Made by a program: the position numbers and the translations under genes. Below are positions 7,572-15,469 of a stretch of DNA of 27,900 bases, one piece after another; the first letter of the stretch is position 1, and every line of letters starts with the position of its first letter. Below the pieces are notes generated by a model. The model saw only the letters and a list, made by a program, of their open reading frames with translations, made no database searches and was not told where the DNA came from. Source of the DNA: Casp-actino8 sp046082625 (GTDB lineage: Bacteria; Actinomycetota; Acidimicrobiia; Acidimicrobiales; Ilumatobacteraceae); the NCBI GenBank assembly GCA_046082625.1, contig JBJTYE010000231.1, positions 1-27,900 on the forward strand, written 5' to 3'.

Positions 7572-8539
7572 GTTGGTCCTCCGGTTCGAATTGCGTCCAG
7601 CACCGTGGCGGCCAGACGGGTGGTGGTCTCGATATCGCTCATGATGGTGGGGGTGGCCAGACAGTCCACGCCTGCTCCCCTCACCGTTCCGAACAGCGCG
7701 CTGTCGGACTCGTCGATCACCAACGTCGACGCGATCTCGGCGTACAACCGGGCGACTCCCACTACCGAGGCTTCGTGGCCGAGTTCCCGCAGCATCCGGT
7801 CCGCCGGACCCTTGAGCGCGGCACCGGCCACGATCGGCGAGATGGCCACGGTACGCGAGCGATTGCGGCGGAGTGCGTCATCGACACCCGGCAGGGCGCG
7901 GATCGGTCCGAGTGACACGATCGGGTTCGACGGGGCGACGATCACGGCTTCAGCGTGATCGAGAAGATCCAGGAAGGTCGGCGTGGCGCGTTCGCTGCCG
8001 ATGAAGGTCACGCCTCTGACCGGAATCGAGTGACGGTGGCGCACGAAGTAGTCCTGGAAGGGGACGGTGACCGACTCGTCTCGTATCACGACGTCCACCA
8101 TCGTGGCCACGGGTTCGTCGCACATGGGCAGAACGCGTACCGGCACCTCCCAGGCCGAGGTGATCTCGGCGGTCACGGCCGAGAGTGTCGCTCCCTCCCG
8201 CAGTCGGGCCGAGCGATAGAGATGGGTGGCGAGATCTCGGTCCCCGAGATTGAACCAGGTGCCTGCGGCCTCCGAGTCGTCGGGGCGAACCCACTCGTAG
8301 CGACGCAGGGATTCCATGACCCGCCAGGACTCGTCCCGCAGGCCCCACCCGCGTTCCGGGTCGATGGCCTCTGCCAGCGTGTAGGTGACGGTGTCGAGGT
8401 CCGGAGAAATGTGCAGACCGTGCATCACGGTGTCGTCGCCGGTGTTGACCACCACCGTGATCGCTGCCGGATCGACGACCCGGACGAGGCCTCGTAGGAA
8501 ACGGGCGGCGCCCACTCCTCCGGCCAGGACCACGATCAT
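7568..8539 (-). CDS. fbiA: F420 biosynthesis phosphoenolpyruvate/2-phospho-L-lactate transferase
   Basis: A 323-residue CofD/FbiA enzyme. It transfers the activated phospho-(enol)pyruvyl or phospholactyl group from its guanylyl carrier to the deazaflavin Fo, making F420-0 or its dehydro form. Visible blocks are the N-terminal LAGGVGAARFLRGL (5-18), VVNTGDD (30-36), HISPDLDTVTY (43-53), GTWFNLGDRDLATHLYRS and APSNPIVSLGPI, all strongly conserved in the family. Actinobacterial members use the phosphoenolpyruvyl form, which is assumed here. The partner genes for Fo synthesis (fbiC) and the guanylyltransferase (fbiD/cofC) are not in the window. It begins 15 bases after the stop of the upstream glycosyltransferase and overlaps cofE. 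Confidence 0.95.
   Translation of the reverse strand: MIVVLAGGVGAARFLRGLVRVVDPAAITVVVNTGDDTVMHGLHISPDLDTVTYTLAEAIDPERGWGLRDESWRVMESLRRYEWVRPDDSEAAGTWFNLGDRDLATHLYRSARLREGATLSAVTAEITSAWEVPVRVLPMCDEPVATMVDVVIRDESVTVPFQDYFVRHRHSIPVRGVTFIGSERATPTFLDLLDHAEAVIVAPSNPIVSLGPIRALPGVDDALRRNRSRTVAISPIVAGAALKGPADRMLRELGHEASVVGVARLYAEIASTLVIDESDSALFGTVRGAGVDCLATPTIMSDIETTTRLAATVLDAIRTGGPT
7578..7582 (-). promoter_or_regulatory. Ribosome binding site of cofE
   Basis: GGAGG on the minus strand, 6 bases before the ATG at 7571 and inside the end of fbiA. It supports this start over the internal Met at codon 8. Confidence 0.7.
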
Positions 8540-8554
8540 CGGATCATTCTTCCG

Positions 8555-9664
8555 TCATCGGACCGATTTCGTGGCGGTGGCCGCCACGGAGCGATAGAGA
8601 TCCAGCAGTCCATCGGCAGTGGCCGACCACGAGAACTGGTCGACGCGTCGGCGGCCGGAGGCAATGAGTTCCGTTCTCGTGGCCTCGTCGTCGAGGACCC
8701 GCCGCAGAGCTGCCGACAGTGCGGCAACGTCGGTCGGATCGACGAGCATTGCGGCGTCACCGGCGACCTCCGGCAGCGATCCGCTCGCGGAGGTCACCAC
8801 CGGAACGCCGGCAGCCATGGCCTCGAGCACCGGAAATCCGAAGCCCTCGTCGAGTGACGGATAGGCCACCATCGCGCTGGCGCGGTAGAGCCAGGAGATC
8901 TCGGCAGGTGTCAGCCCGCCCGGCACCACGATGCGAGACCGCCGGTCCGCCGGCAGCAGGCTCACGGCGCGATCCACATCGGCCGAGGCGGTTCCGGGGG
9001 CGCCGGCCAGTACCAGCAGCAGATCGGGGAAGTCTCCGGCGATGGCGGCGAAGGCTTCGACGAGGCGGACCGGATTCTTTCGATGGTCGATGGTGCCCAC
9101 CGAGGCGATGATCGGAGTGCCGTCGGCCCAGGAGGCTCCACGGGGTCTGACGGGTTCCGAGACGTCGATTCGCGGAGTGGCCCACGGAACCACGGTGACC
9201 GGGGCGCGCGGAAAGAATTCGCGCACACCTTCGGCAGTGGCGCGAGATGGCGCATGGACGTGCGCTCCGGTCTCCACTGCTCGACGTAGTACGTTCATGG
9301 AGAGCGCGACTGCCGGAGTGCACTGTTTCGGATGACGCAATGCCCAGCAGTCGTGCACGGTGACCAGTCGAGGCAGCCTCGACGGAGGCGCAGTGAAGTT
9401 CGTACCGTGGACGAGGTCGGCGCCGGCCAACGCTCGGTCGACTCGCGGGAAGTCCCAGCGACTCCAACTGCGCAGGGCGAGAGCGGCTGGAATCGTCAAT
9501 CGCCTGGTACCAGCGGCCACGGGGGCCCGGAAACTCAGCACGTAGGGCATCACCGACACCTCGGTGGACCGACGTTCGAACTCGGCCAGGACTTCGATCA
9601 CCGACCGGCCGACTCCCGTCACCGATCCGTACAGCGGTCCGGTATCGAGCGCCACCGTCAACAT
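8555..9664 (-). CDS. GT4-type glycosyltransferase leading the F420 operon
   Basis: A 369-residue group 1 glycosyltransferase. The N-terminus LTVALDTGPLYGSVTGVGRS fits the GT4 fold start, where the GxxTGVGR loop contacts the acceptor. VHDCWALRHP lies mid-way, then SVGTIDHRKN opens the donor domain, and the EX7E signature is E-GFGFPVL-E followed by AAGVPVVTS. The ATG at 9664 has an AGGA site 5 bases upstream and gives the usual family N-terminus; an in-frame ATG at 9679 adds five residues and is possible. It is the first gene of a tight operon with fbiA and cofE, an unusual partner for F420 synthesis. A role in envelope glycan assembly is the simplest reading, given the rest of the window. Confidence 0.88.
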   Translation of the reverse strand: MLTVALDTGPLYGSVTGVGRSVIEVLAEFERRSTEVSVMPYVLSFRAPVAAGTRRLTIPAALALRSWSRWDFPRVDRALAGADLVHGTNFTAPPSRLPRLVTVHDCWALRHPKQCTPAVALSMNVLRRAVETGAHVHAPSRATAEGVREFFPRAPVTVVPWATPRIDVSEPVRPRGASWADGTPIIASVGTIDHRKNPVRLVEAFAAIAGDFPDLLLVLAGAPGTASADVDRAVSLLPADRRSRIVVPGGLTPAEISWLYRASAMVAYPSLDEGFGFPVLEAMAAGVPVVTSASGSLPEVAGDAAMLVDPTDVAALSAALRRVLDDEATRTELIASGRRRVDQFSWSATADGLLDLYRSVAATATKSVR

Positions 9665-9714
9665 GTAGGTCCTGCCCATCGATCCCCGACGATCAGTGGT
9701 CCGGTCATGACAAG

Positions 9715-9720
9715 AGCGTA
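9715..9720 (-). promoter_or_regulatory. Candidate -10 box (TACGCT) for the GT4-fbiA-cofE operon
   Basis: TACGCT on the minus strand fits TANNNT and lies about 50 bases before the start at 9664, leaving room for a leader with the AGGA ribosome site. No clear -35 is seen. Confidence 0.35.
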
Positions 9721-9732
9721 GGGGCCAGCCCG

Positions 9733-9738
9733 TAGCAT
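9733..9738 (+). promoter_or_regulatory. Candidate -10 box (TAGCAT) for gmd
   Basis: TAGCAT fits TANNNT and lies 33 bases before the gmd start, back to back with the minus-strand promoter candidate. Unlike most promoters here it would give a transcript with a leader. Confidence 0.45.
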
Positions 9739-9760
9739 GAGGGATCTCGACGTGTTTGTG

Positions 9761-9765
9761 AGGAG
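9761..9765 (+). promoter_or_regulatory. Ribosome binding site of gmd
   Basis: AGGAG, 6 bases before the ATG at 9772, the expected position for a leadered mRNA. Confidence 0.7.
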
Positions 9766-9771
9766 TCGTCC

Positions 9772-10767
9772 ATGCCCCGAGCCTTTATCACCGGAGTGAC
9801 CGGCCAAGACGGACAGCACATGGCCGAGTTCCTGCACTCCAAGGGCTACGACATCTACGGGATGGTCAAGGGCCAGAACAATCCCAAGGCGGAACTGCTC
9901 CGCGACGAATTTCCATATGTTCACGTGGTGCCAGGTGACCTCGCCGATCTTCCGTCGTTGGTGAAGGCCATGGAGGTCGCGCAGCCCGACGAGGTCTACA
10001 ACCTGGCGGCGATCTCGTTCGTGGCATTGTCCTGGAATCAGGCGGAATTGACCGCCAATCTCACAGGCACCGGAGTCCTGCGCATGTTGGAAGCGATGCG
10101 CATGGTGGGCGGGCAGTCGAACAATCCCATCCGCTTCTATCAGGCGTCCTCATCGGAGATGTTCGGCAAAGTGCGCGAGATCCCGCAGAACGAACTCACG
10201 CCGTTCCATCCGCGGTCGCCCTACGGGTGTGCCAAGGTCTTCGGACACGACATCACGGTGAACTATCGCGAGAGCTACGGACTCTGGGCGTGCTCGGGAA
10301 TCCTGTTCAATCACGAAGGACCGCGGCGCGGCGTCGAATTCGTCACGCGCAAGGTCACCAACGCCGCGGCTCGCATCAGGCTGGGCCTGCAGAGCGAGTT
10401 GGTGATGGGCAACTTGGACGCCAAGCGCGATTGGGGATACGCCGGTGACTACGTGCGGGCCATGTGGATGATGTTGCAGCAGGACGAGCCCGACGACTAC
10501 GTGATCGCCACCGGCGAGACGCATTCCATCGAGGAATTGGTGGAATTGGCCTTCGTCGAGGCCGGTATCGGAGACTGGCGACCTTTTGTGCGGCAGGATC
10601 CCAAATTCTTCCGTCCGGCCGAAGTGGATCTGCTCATCGGCGATGCCAGCAAGGCCCGATCGAAACTGGGATGGACTCCCGAAGTGGACTTCCCGAGTCT
10701 GGTGCGGATGATGGTCCAGCACGATCTGCGCTACGAGGCGATGCGCGCTGGCTTGCCCGTTCCCTGA
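9772..10767 (+). CDS. gmd: GDP-mannose 4,6-dehydratase
   Basis: A 331-residue extended SDR that converts GDP-mannose to GDP-4-keto-6-deoxy-mannose, the precursor of GDP-fucose, GDP-rhamnose and perosamine. ITGVTGQDG (6-14) is the Gmd form of the cofactor loop. ASSSEMFG gives the Ser/Glu pair of the active site and SPYGCAK the Tyr-Lys pair. LFNHEGPRRG followed by EFVTRK is the Gmd-specific substrate and multimer block, and NLDAKRDWGYAGDYV is also diagnostic. It stands alone between divergent and convergent neighbours: no fucose synthase, 4-reductase or aminotransferase follows. The stop is 2 bases from the stop of the flippase on the other strand. Confidence 0.95.
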   Translation: MPRAFITGVTGQDGQHMAEFLHSKGYDIYGMVKGQNNPKAELLRDEFPYVHVVPGDLADLPSLVKAMEVAQPDEVYNLAAISFVALSWNQAELTANLTGTGVLRMLEAMRMVGGQSNNPIRFYQASSSEMFGKVREIPQNELTPFHPRSPYGCAKVFGHDITVNYRESYGLWACSGILFNHEGPRRGVEFVTRKVTNAAARIRLGLQSELVMGNLDAKRDWGYAGDYVRAMWMMLQQDEPDDYVIATGETHSIEELVELAFVEAGIGDWRPFVRQDPKFFRPAEVDLLIGDASKARSKLGWTPEVDFPSLVRMMVQHDLRYEAMRAGLPVP

Positions 10768-10769
10768 TC

Positions 10770-12134
10770 TCAGGACTCGAGAGGACGATCGGAAACCGCG
10801 TCGCGCAGCGAATCGGTGTCGACGGTGGCGCCGGAAGCCTGCAACCGTCGCAACGAGACGGTGAAGACGGCGAGGGCTGCGAGCGAACTGGCCACCAGTC
10901 CGACTTCGACACGAAGGTACAAGTCGTCGGAAGAAAGCCAGGCGCAGAGGAGGAAGGTGATCATCCCGGTCAACCATCCGAGGCCGACGCGGGCGTGTCC
11001 GTGCAGTGCGATGACCGCTTGGGCGGTGGCGAGCGCCACCATGTAGACGGCGCTCCCGAGAGCCAGCAATGTCAGGGTGCGCCGATCCAGCCCGCCGTCG
11101 TAGACGAGATCCAGGACCGGGGGCCCGAAGGCGAACGAGCCCACTGTGCCGAGGGCGCCCACGAAGATCACCACCGCCATCAGTTGTCGGAATCCCCGTC
11201 GGAATTCGGACAGGTCGCCTTGGGCCGCGAGTCGGGCCAGGCGCGGGAGGAGGGCCGCTTGCACCGCTTGGAAGAGGAAGAGCGGGACGCGCGACAGCAG
11301 CACGCCGTTTCCGAAGCGTGTCACCTTCTCCGACTCGTTGGCCGCGGCCAGGATGTCGATGGCGATGGGTCCGGCGTTGACGAGACCAGCACCCATCAGC
11401 GAGCCGAGGAGGAGCCATCCGAGGTTCGGGGTCACTTCCGACCAGGCCGCCGGAGGACCGGGTTCGGTGCGCAGATCTCCGAGCATCGCCACGATCAGCA
11501 CACCGCTCAGTGGCGACAACGCCACCAACATGGCGTAGGCCCCGACGTTGTGGACGTCCAATTGCCAGAGGATGACGCACCCGGCCACACGGACGAATCC
11601 ATCCGAACCCATGACGATGCCGTAGGCAACGAAGCGTCCCTGCCCCGAACAGACTCCCCGCGCCAGATGCGTCGGGGCATACGACAAGAAGGCCACGATC
11701 AGGGCTGCCGTCACCAGCCCGAATCCCTCGAAGAACTCCCGTGTGGCCAAGGAACTGAAGCCTGCGAGGAGTGCGACGATGACTCCGGCGATTCCGGCCC
11801 CCAGGGGAACGACGCGTGACACCACCGGCCGGCCGCCCTGGCCGAGGGCGCGACGATGGGCCAACGCCCGACCCATCTCTTGTTCGAGCGGGAGGAAGAA
11901 TCCCGGCGCGAGGACGAAGGTGGCGAACCACAGCGCCACCAGTGGTTTGAAGTCGTCCTTGCCGAGTGCCTCTTGCCCGACCTTGAAGAAGGCGTAACTC
12001 GACAATCCGGCCACCAACAGCCCGGCACCCACGGCGAGGGTCCCTTCGGGCAGCGGAGTCTTGGGGGCGGTATCCACTGGCGACGGAACGATCGGGAGGG
12101 ACGAGCCACCAGGATCGGCCGGGCTAGCGGTCAC
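10770..12134 (-). CDS. Wzx-like polysaccharide flippase (MOP/MATE superfamily)
   Basis: A 454-residue integral membrane protein with many hydrophobic helices through most of its length after a Pro/Ser-rich cytoplasmic N-terminus of about 30 residues. The spacing of helices and basic loops suits the polysaccharide transport/MOP exporter fold of Wzx and MurJ, which flip lipid-linked sugars to the outer face of the membrane; there is no sharp catalytic motif to confirm it. The start is GTG 12134, with an AGGTGG site 4 bases upstream. It is transcribed convergently with gmd and divergently from the large GT2 gene. The glycosyltransferases and nucleotide-sugar genes around it support export of a glycan intermediate. 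Confidence 0.78.
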   Translation of the reverse strand: MTASPADPGGSSLPIVPSPVDTAPKTPLPEGTLAVGAGLLVAGLSSYAFFKVGQEALGKDDFKPLVALWFATFVLAPGFFLPLEQEMGRALAHRRALGQGGRPVVSRVVPLGAGIAGVIVALLAGFSSLATREFFEGFGLVTAALIVAFLSYAPTHLARGVCSGQGRFVAYGIVMGSDGFVRVAGCVILWQLDVHNVGAYAMLVALSPLSGVLIVAMLGDLRTEPGPPAAWSEVTPNLGWLLLGSLMGAGLVNAGPIAIDILAAANESEKVTRFGNGVLLSRVPLFLFQAVQAALLPRLARLAAQGDLSEFRRGFRQLMAVVIFVGALGTVGSFAFGPPVLDLVYDGGLDRRTLTLLALGSAVYMVALATAQAVIALHGHARVGLGWLTGMITFLLCAWLSSDDLYLRVEVGLVASSLAALAVFTVSLRRLQASGATVDTDSLRDAVSDRPLES

Positions 12135-12179
12135 GTGTCCACCTCGAAAGTGACGAATCGTTGGACGTCAAGGCTCTTC

Positions 12180-12185
12180 ACCCTA
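12180..12185 (-). promoter_or_regulatory. Candidate -10 box (TAGGGT) for the flippase gene
   Basis: TAGGGT on the minus strand fits TANNNT and lies 45 bases before the GTG at 12134, upstream of its AGGTGG ribosome site (12139-12144). Confidence 0.4.
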
Positions 12186-12216
12186 CTCATTGACGACATC
12201 GGGAATCCGTATGTCT

Positions 12217-12230
12217 GCCCTGGTCAGGGC
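12217..12230. promoter_or_regulatory. 14-base dyad between divergent promoters
   Basis: GCCCTG-GT-CAGGGC has perfect 6-base arms. It sits between the flippase -10 candidate (12180-12185) and the GT2 -10 candidate (12257-12262), a natural operator position for controlling both. No regulator is assigned. Confidence 0.35.
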
Positions 12231-12256
12231 GAACCGACCGTGCCGGACGCGGCGAC

Positions 12257-12262
12257 TAGCCT
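12257..12262 (+). promoter_or_regulatory. -10 box (TAGCCT) of a probable leaderless transcript
   Basis: TAGCCT ends 9 bases before the GTG at 12272, with no ribosome site between. Hexamer and spacing are identical to those before the gene at 4020. Confidence 0.55.
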
Positions 12263-12271
12263 GAAGACGCC

Positions 12272-15200
12272 GTGGTGACCGAGTTGTCGACATCCCCTGG
12301 CGCCGCTGGTTCGACTCCGGGCGGTGACCAAGTTCTCGGTCCCGGAGTGGTGGCCACGGTGGTGGTGCACGAACCCTCGACGGTCCTTCCCGAGGTCCTG
12401 GAGGGCCTGGCGGCGCAGGACCACCACGACTTGCAGGTCTTGCTGCTGGTGGTGGGAGGCGATCCTGACTTCGTGGTCCGGGTCCAGTCCCTGGTCGATT
12501 CCGTTCTGCCGACCGCTCACGTCCGTCCGGTCGGATCGGAGGTCGTCGGATTCGCCGCTGCGGTGAACGGCGTTCTCTCGATGGTCGAGGGGACGAGTGG
12601 CTACTTCTTGATCATGCACGACGACGTGGCGCTGGCCCCGAACGCCGTCGGTCTGCTGGTCGCCGAATCGATCCGGTCCAAGGCCGCCGTGGTCGGTCCG
12701 AAGCTTCTCGAATGGGACGATCCCCGGCGTCTGCAATCGGTGGGATTCGACGGTGATCGGTACGGCGATCTCTTCGATCGAGTGGAGCCACGCGAAGTGG
12801 ACCAGGAGCAACACGACGCCATTCGCGACGTGTTCGTCCTGTCGAGTGCCTGCCTCTTGGTGCGCGCCGATCTGTTCCGCAAGCTCGGAGGATTCGAACC
12901 GACCATCGGTCGAGTCGGCGAAGCACTGGACTTCTGCTGGCGGGCGCATCTGTCTGGGGCCAGGGTGGTGGTGGTCCCCGATGCTCGGGCGCGACATCGG
13001 GCCCAGACCTCGATGCGACCTACGACGCGGCGCGACCTGATCGAGATCGAACGGAATCGGGTCATGACCGCAGCGAGCCTCACCGGACGCGGACGACTGG
13101 CGCCGGTGCTCGTCTTCATGGTGGTGGTGGGCCTGGCCTCTGCAGTCTGGTCGGGAGTGCGTCGCCGTCGCCATCTGGCGCGGGCGCGACTGGCCGGAGT
13201 CGCGGCCCTCTTCACGCAAGGGAGGGCCATCGGTCGGCGACGGCGGGCGGCGCGATCCATCCGCCGAGTATCCGACGGCGAGATCGCAGACCTTCAGACG
13301 ACCGGAAGGTCCCGCTGGCGGCTGGTCCTTCGACGAGCCATCGATGTCCAGAGTTCGCCCGACGACGTCACGGGTGACGACACCGGTGATCTGCAGGAGC
13401 CCCGAAGTCATCGTCCTCTCTTGGTGTGGTCGGTTCTCGGCGCGCTCTTCCTCATCGGCGGACGCCAAATCATCGGCGAAGGTCTGCAGTCCGTCGGGGA
13501 GTTTCTGCCACTCGAAACATCGCGTCGGGACCTTCTCGTGTCGTATCTCAGCGGATGGTGGGACGCCGATCTCGGCGCCACCGCCGCTCATCCGACGGCA
13601 CATCTGCTCACGGCGTTCGCCGGCATCGTCTTTCTCGGCAAGTTCGGATTGGTGCAGACGCTCGTCACCATCGGCATGATCCCTCTCGGGTGGTGGGGCA
13701 TGTCCCGGCTGTGCAGTGTCATTCACGAAGAGCGAGCCCGGCTGGCCGGACTTCTGGCGTACGCCGCGGTGCCGCTTCCCTATGCCGCCGTGGCGTCGGG
13801 TCGTCACCAGGCATTGATCGCATATGCAGCTGTGCCCTGGTCGCTGCACCTCTTGCGCTCTTTCGGCGGGATCGGCGGCCCGGTACGCAGCGATGCCCGT
13901 CGCGACGTCGTTCGCCACCTGGGTCCGGAACAGCGTCTCGTCAAGGTGGCGCAGTTGTCGGTGATCATGGCCCTCGTGGTGGCCTTCGCTCCGGCGGTGG
14001 CGGTCCTGGTTCTCTTCTGTGCCGTGTCGTGGATGCTGGCCTCGTTGGTGGCCGGCGGTTCGGTCCGGGCCGCCGCACTCGGCGTGGCGGCGGCGTCGAC
14101 GGCGTTGGCGGTGGCGCTGGTGTTGAACCTGCCCTGGACCGCGCGTTTTTTCAGCGGGGACGCTTGGCACGTGATCGCCGGCGTTCCCGAGCGCGAAGCA
14201 TCCCAGCTCGGGTGGTGGGGCATTCTCCGATTCGGCGTGGGGCCGTCGGCACTCGGCGGATTGATCCTGGTCCTGTACATCCCCTTGTTGGTCGTCCCGC
14301 TGATCGCTCGGCACTCGCGCTTCCTCTGGGCGTCGCGGGCGGCCATCTTGGTTCTCGGTGGTCTCACCGTGACCGTGCTCAAGGACTCCGGACGTCTGCC
14401 GTTCTCGCTCCCCGACGCCGGCGTGCTCCTCGTCCCCGTGGCCTGCGGGCTGGCCCTCGGTGTGGCACTGTCGGTGATGTCGTTGAGCATCGACGTTCGC
14501 GGGGGCCGCTTCGGCTGGCGACAACCGGCGGCGTTGATTTCCCTGTTGGTCATCCCCATCGGCTTGGTTCCGGTGGCCTCGGTGGCGGTGAGCGGACGAT
14601 GGGATCAACCCTCGACGTCTCTGTACCGCCAGCTCACCGAACTTCTGGAGGAACGCGGCGACAGCGATCACCGGACGCTCGTGCTGGGGGACGCCCGCCT
14701 GACGGTGGGTGGAGCCCACGCCTACCGGGACGGGATGGCGTTCTCCGTGTTGCGGAACTCCCGGGCCAGCATTCTCGATCACTGGACGCAGCGTCCCGAT
14801 GATGTGGATCGTCTGGTTCGTCCTCTGATCGATGCCGTCGCCGATCACACGACCTTGCGCGCCGGGCGTCTGATGGCCCCGCTCGGCATCCGGTACGTGG
14901 TGGTTCCAGTGATCGACCGCGTCCGATCCACCAGTTCGTCCCCGCTTCCCGAACCCGAAGGCGTGATCGCCGCCTTCAGCGAGCAACTCGACCTGCAGAA
15001 GGTTTACAGCCCTCCGAGCATGGTGATCTTCGAGAACACCCAATGGATTCCACTGTCGGCAGTTCTCGGGCCGAGTGCCCAGACGTCCAGCCGTGCCGGT
15101 GGCGAAACTGCTCTGGCTGCCGCGGAACTGTCCGGGTCCACTCCCGTGCTCGTCGGATCCGATGCGGCACATCGACCATCCGGCGATCTGCCCGAGGGAA

Positions 15201-15469
15201 CGTTGCACTGGGGGATGCCTTTCGACTCGGGCTGGAGTCTGTCCGCTTCGACTGGACGCGTCGACCCTCAACCCTCCTTCGGATCGGTCATGTCCTTCGA
15301 TCTCGGAAGTGCGGCACGGGGCCAGCTGCAGTATGCGACCTCACCCACGAGGTACGTCTGGGTCGTCCTGCAAGTCCTCGCCTGGGTCGCGGTCATCTGC
15401 GTTCCGTCGGTCGTCCGACGACGGGCTCGGATCCTCGGGACGGTGCCTGCCTCGGAGATCTCCTCATGA
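12272..15469 (+). CDS. Large membrane GT2-family glycosyltransferase
   Basis: A 1065-residue protein with a cytoplasmic GT2 (GT-A fold) domain in the first 270 residues and a long membrane part after it. In the GT2 domain, HDDVAL (116-121) holds the metal-binding acidic pair. GGFEP (206-210) with EALDFCWRAHLSGARV (217-232) is the acceptor/base block of GT2 enzymes. Hydrophobic helices start near 278 and recur to about residue 790, a soluble segment of some 240 residues follows, and a last helix ends in a basic tail. Actinobacteria carry proteins of this size and plan beside DUF5719 genes. It probably transfers a sugar to a polymer at the membrane; donor unknown. GTG 12272 is chosen for the -10 box; GTG 12275 is equally possible. 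It overlaps the DUF5719 gene by ATGA. Confidence 0.88.
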   Translation: MVTELSTSPGAAGSTPGGDQVLGPGVVATVVVHEPSTVLPEVLEGLAAQDHHDLQVLLLVVGGDPDFVVRVQSLVDSVLPTAHVRPVGSEVVGFAAAVNGVLSMVEGTSGYFLIMHDDVALAPNAVGLLVAESIRSKAAVVGPKLLEWDDPRRLQSVGFDGDRYGDLFDRVEPREVDQEQHDAIRDVFVLSSACLLVRADLFRKLGGFEPTIGRVGEALDFCWRAHLSGARVVVVPDARARHRAQTSMRPTTRRDLIEIERNRVMTAASLTGRGRLAPVLVFMVVVGLASAVWSGVRRRRHLARARLAGVAALFTQGRAIGRRRRAARSIRRVSDGEIADLQTTGRSRWRLVLRRAIDVQSSPDDVTGDDTGDLQEPRSHRPLLVWSVLGALFLIGGRQIIGEGLQSVGEFLPLETSRRDLLVSYLSGWWDADLGATAAHPTAHLLTAFAGIVFLGKFGLVQTLVTIGMIPLGWWGMSRLCSVIHEERARLAGLLAYAAVPLPYAAVASGRHQALIAYAAVPWSLHLLRSFGGIGGPVRSDARRDVVRHLGPEQRLVKVAQLSVIMALVVAFAPAVAVLVLFCAVSWMLASLVAGGSVRAAALGVAAASTALAVALVLNLPWTARFFSGDAWHVIAGVPEREASQLGWWGILRFGVGPSALGGLILVLYIPLLVVPLIARHSRFLWASRAAILVLGGLTVTVLKDSGRLPFSLPDAGVLLVPVACGLALGVALSVMSLSIDVRGGRFGWRQPAALISLLVIPIGLVPVASVAVSGRWDQPSTSLYRQLTELLEERGDSDHRTLVLGDARLTVGGAHAYRDGMAFSVLRNSRASILDHWTQRPDDVDRLVRPLIDAVADHTTLRAGRLMAPLGIRYVVVPVIDRVRSTSSSPLPEPEGVIAAFSEQLDLQKVYSPPSMVIFENTQWIPLSAVLGPSAQTSSRAGGETALAAAELSGSTPVLVGSDAAHRPSGDLPEGTLHWGMPFDSGWSLSASTGRVDPQPSFGSVMSFDLGSAARGQLQYATSPTRYVWVVLQVLAWVAVICVPSVVRRRARILGTVPASEISS

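Noticed and set aside
6663..7958. Long plus-strand frame opposite cofE and fbiA
   Set aside because: No family motif, His/Asp/Gly-rich shadow composition; both minus-strand genes are unmistakable.
10464..11819. Long plus-strand frame opposite the flippase
   Set aside because: Highly charged, Gln/Glu/His-rich composition without motifs; the minus-strand frame has regular membrane helices.
12224..15271. Open reading frame of over 1000 codons on the minus strand opposite the GT2 gene
   Set aside because: Its composition (Arg, His, Gly, Pro-rich) is that of an antisense shadow in high-GC DNA. The plus-strand frame has clear GT2 motifs, membrane helices, a promoter and coupled neighbours.
15043..15465. 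N-terminal extension of the DUF5719 gene
   Set aside because: It lies inside the GT2 coding region and would bury the membrane-anchor sequence at codon 142.
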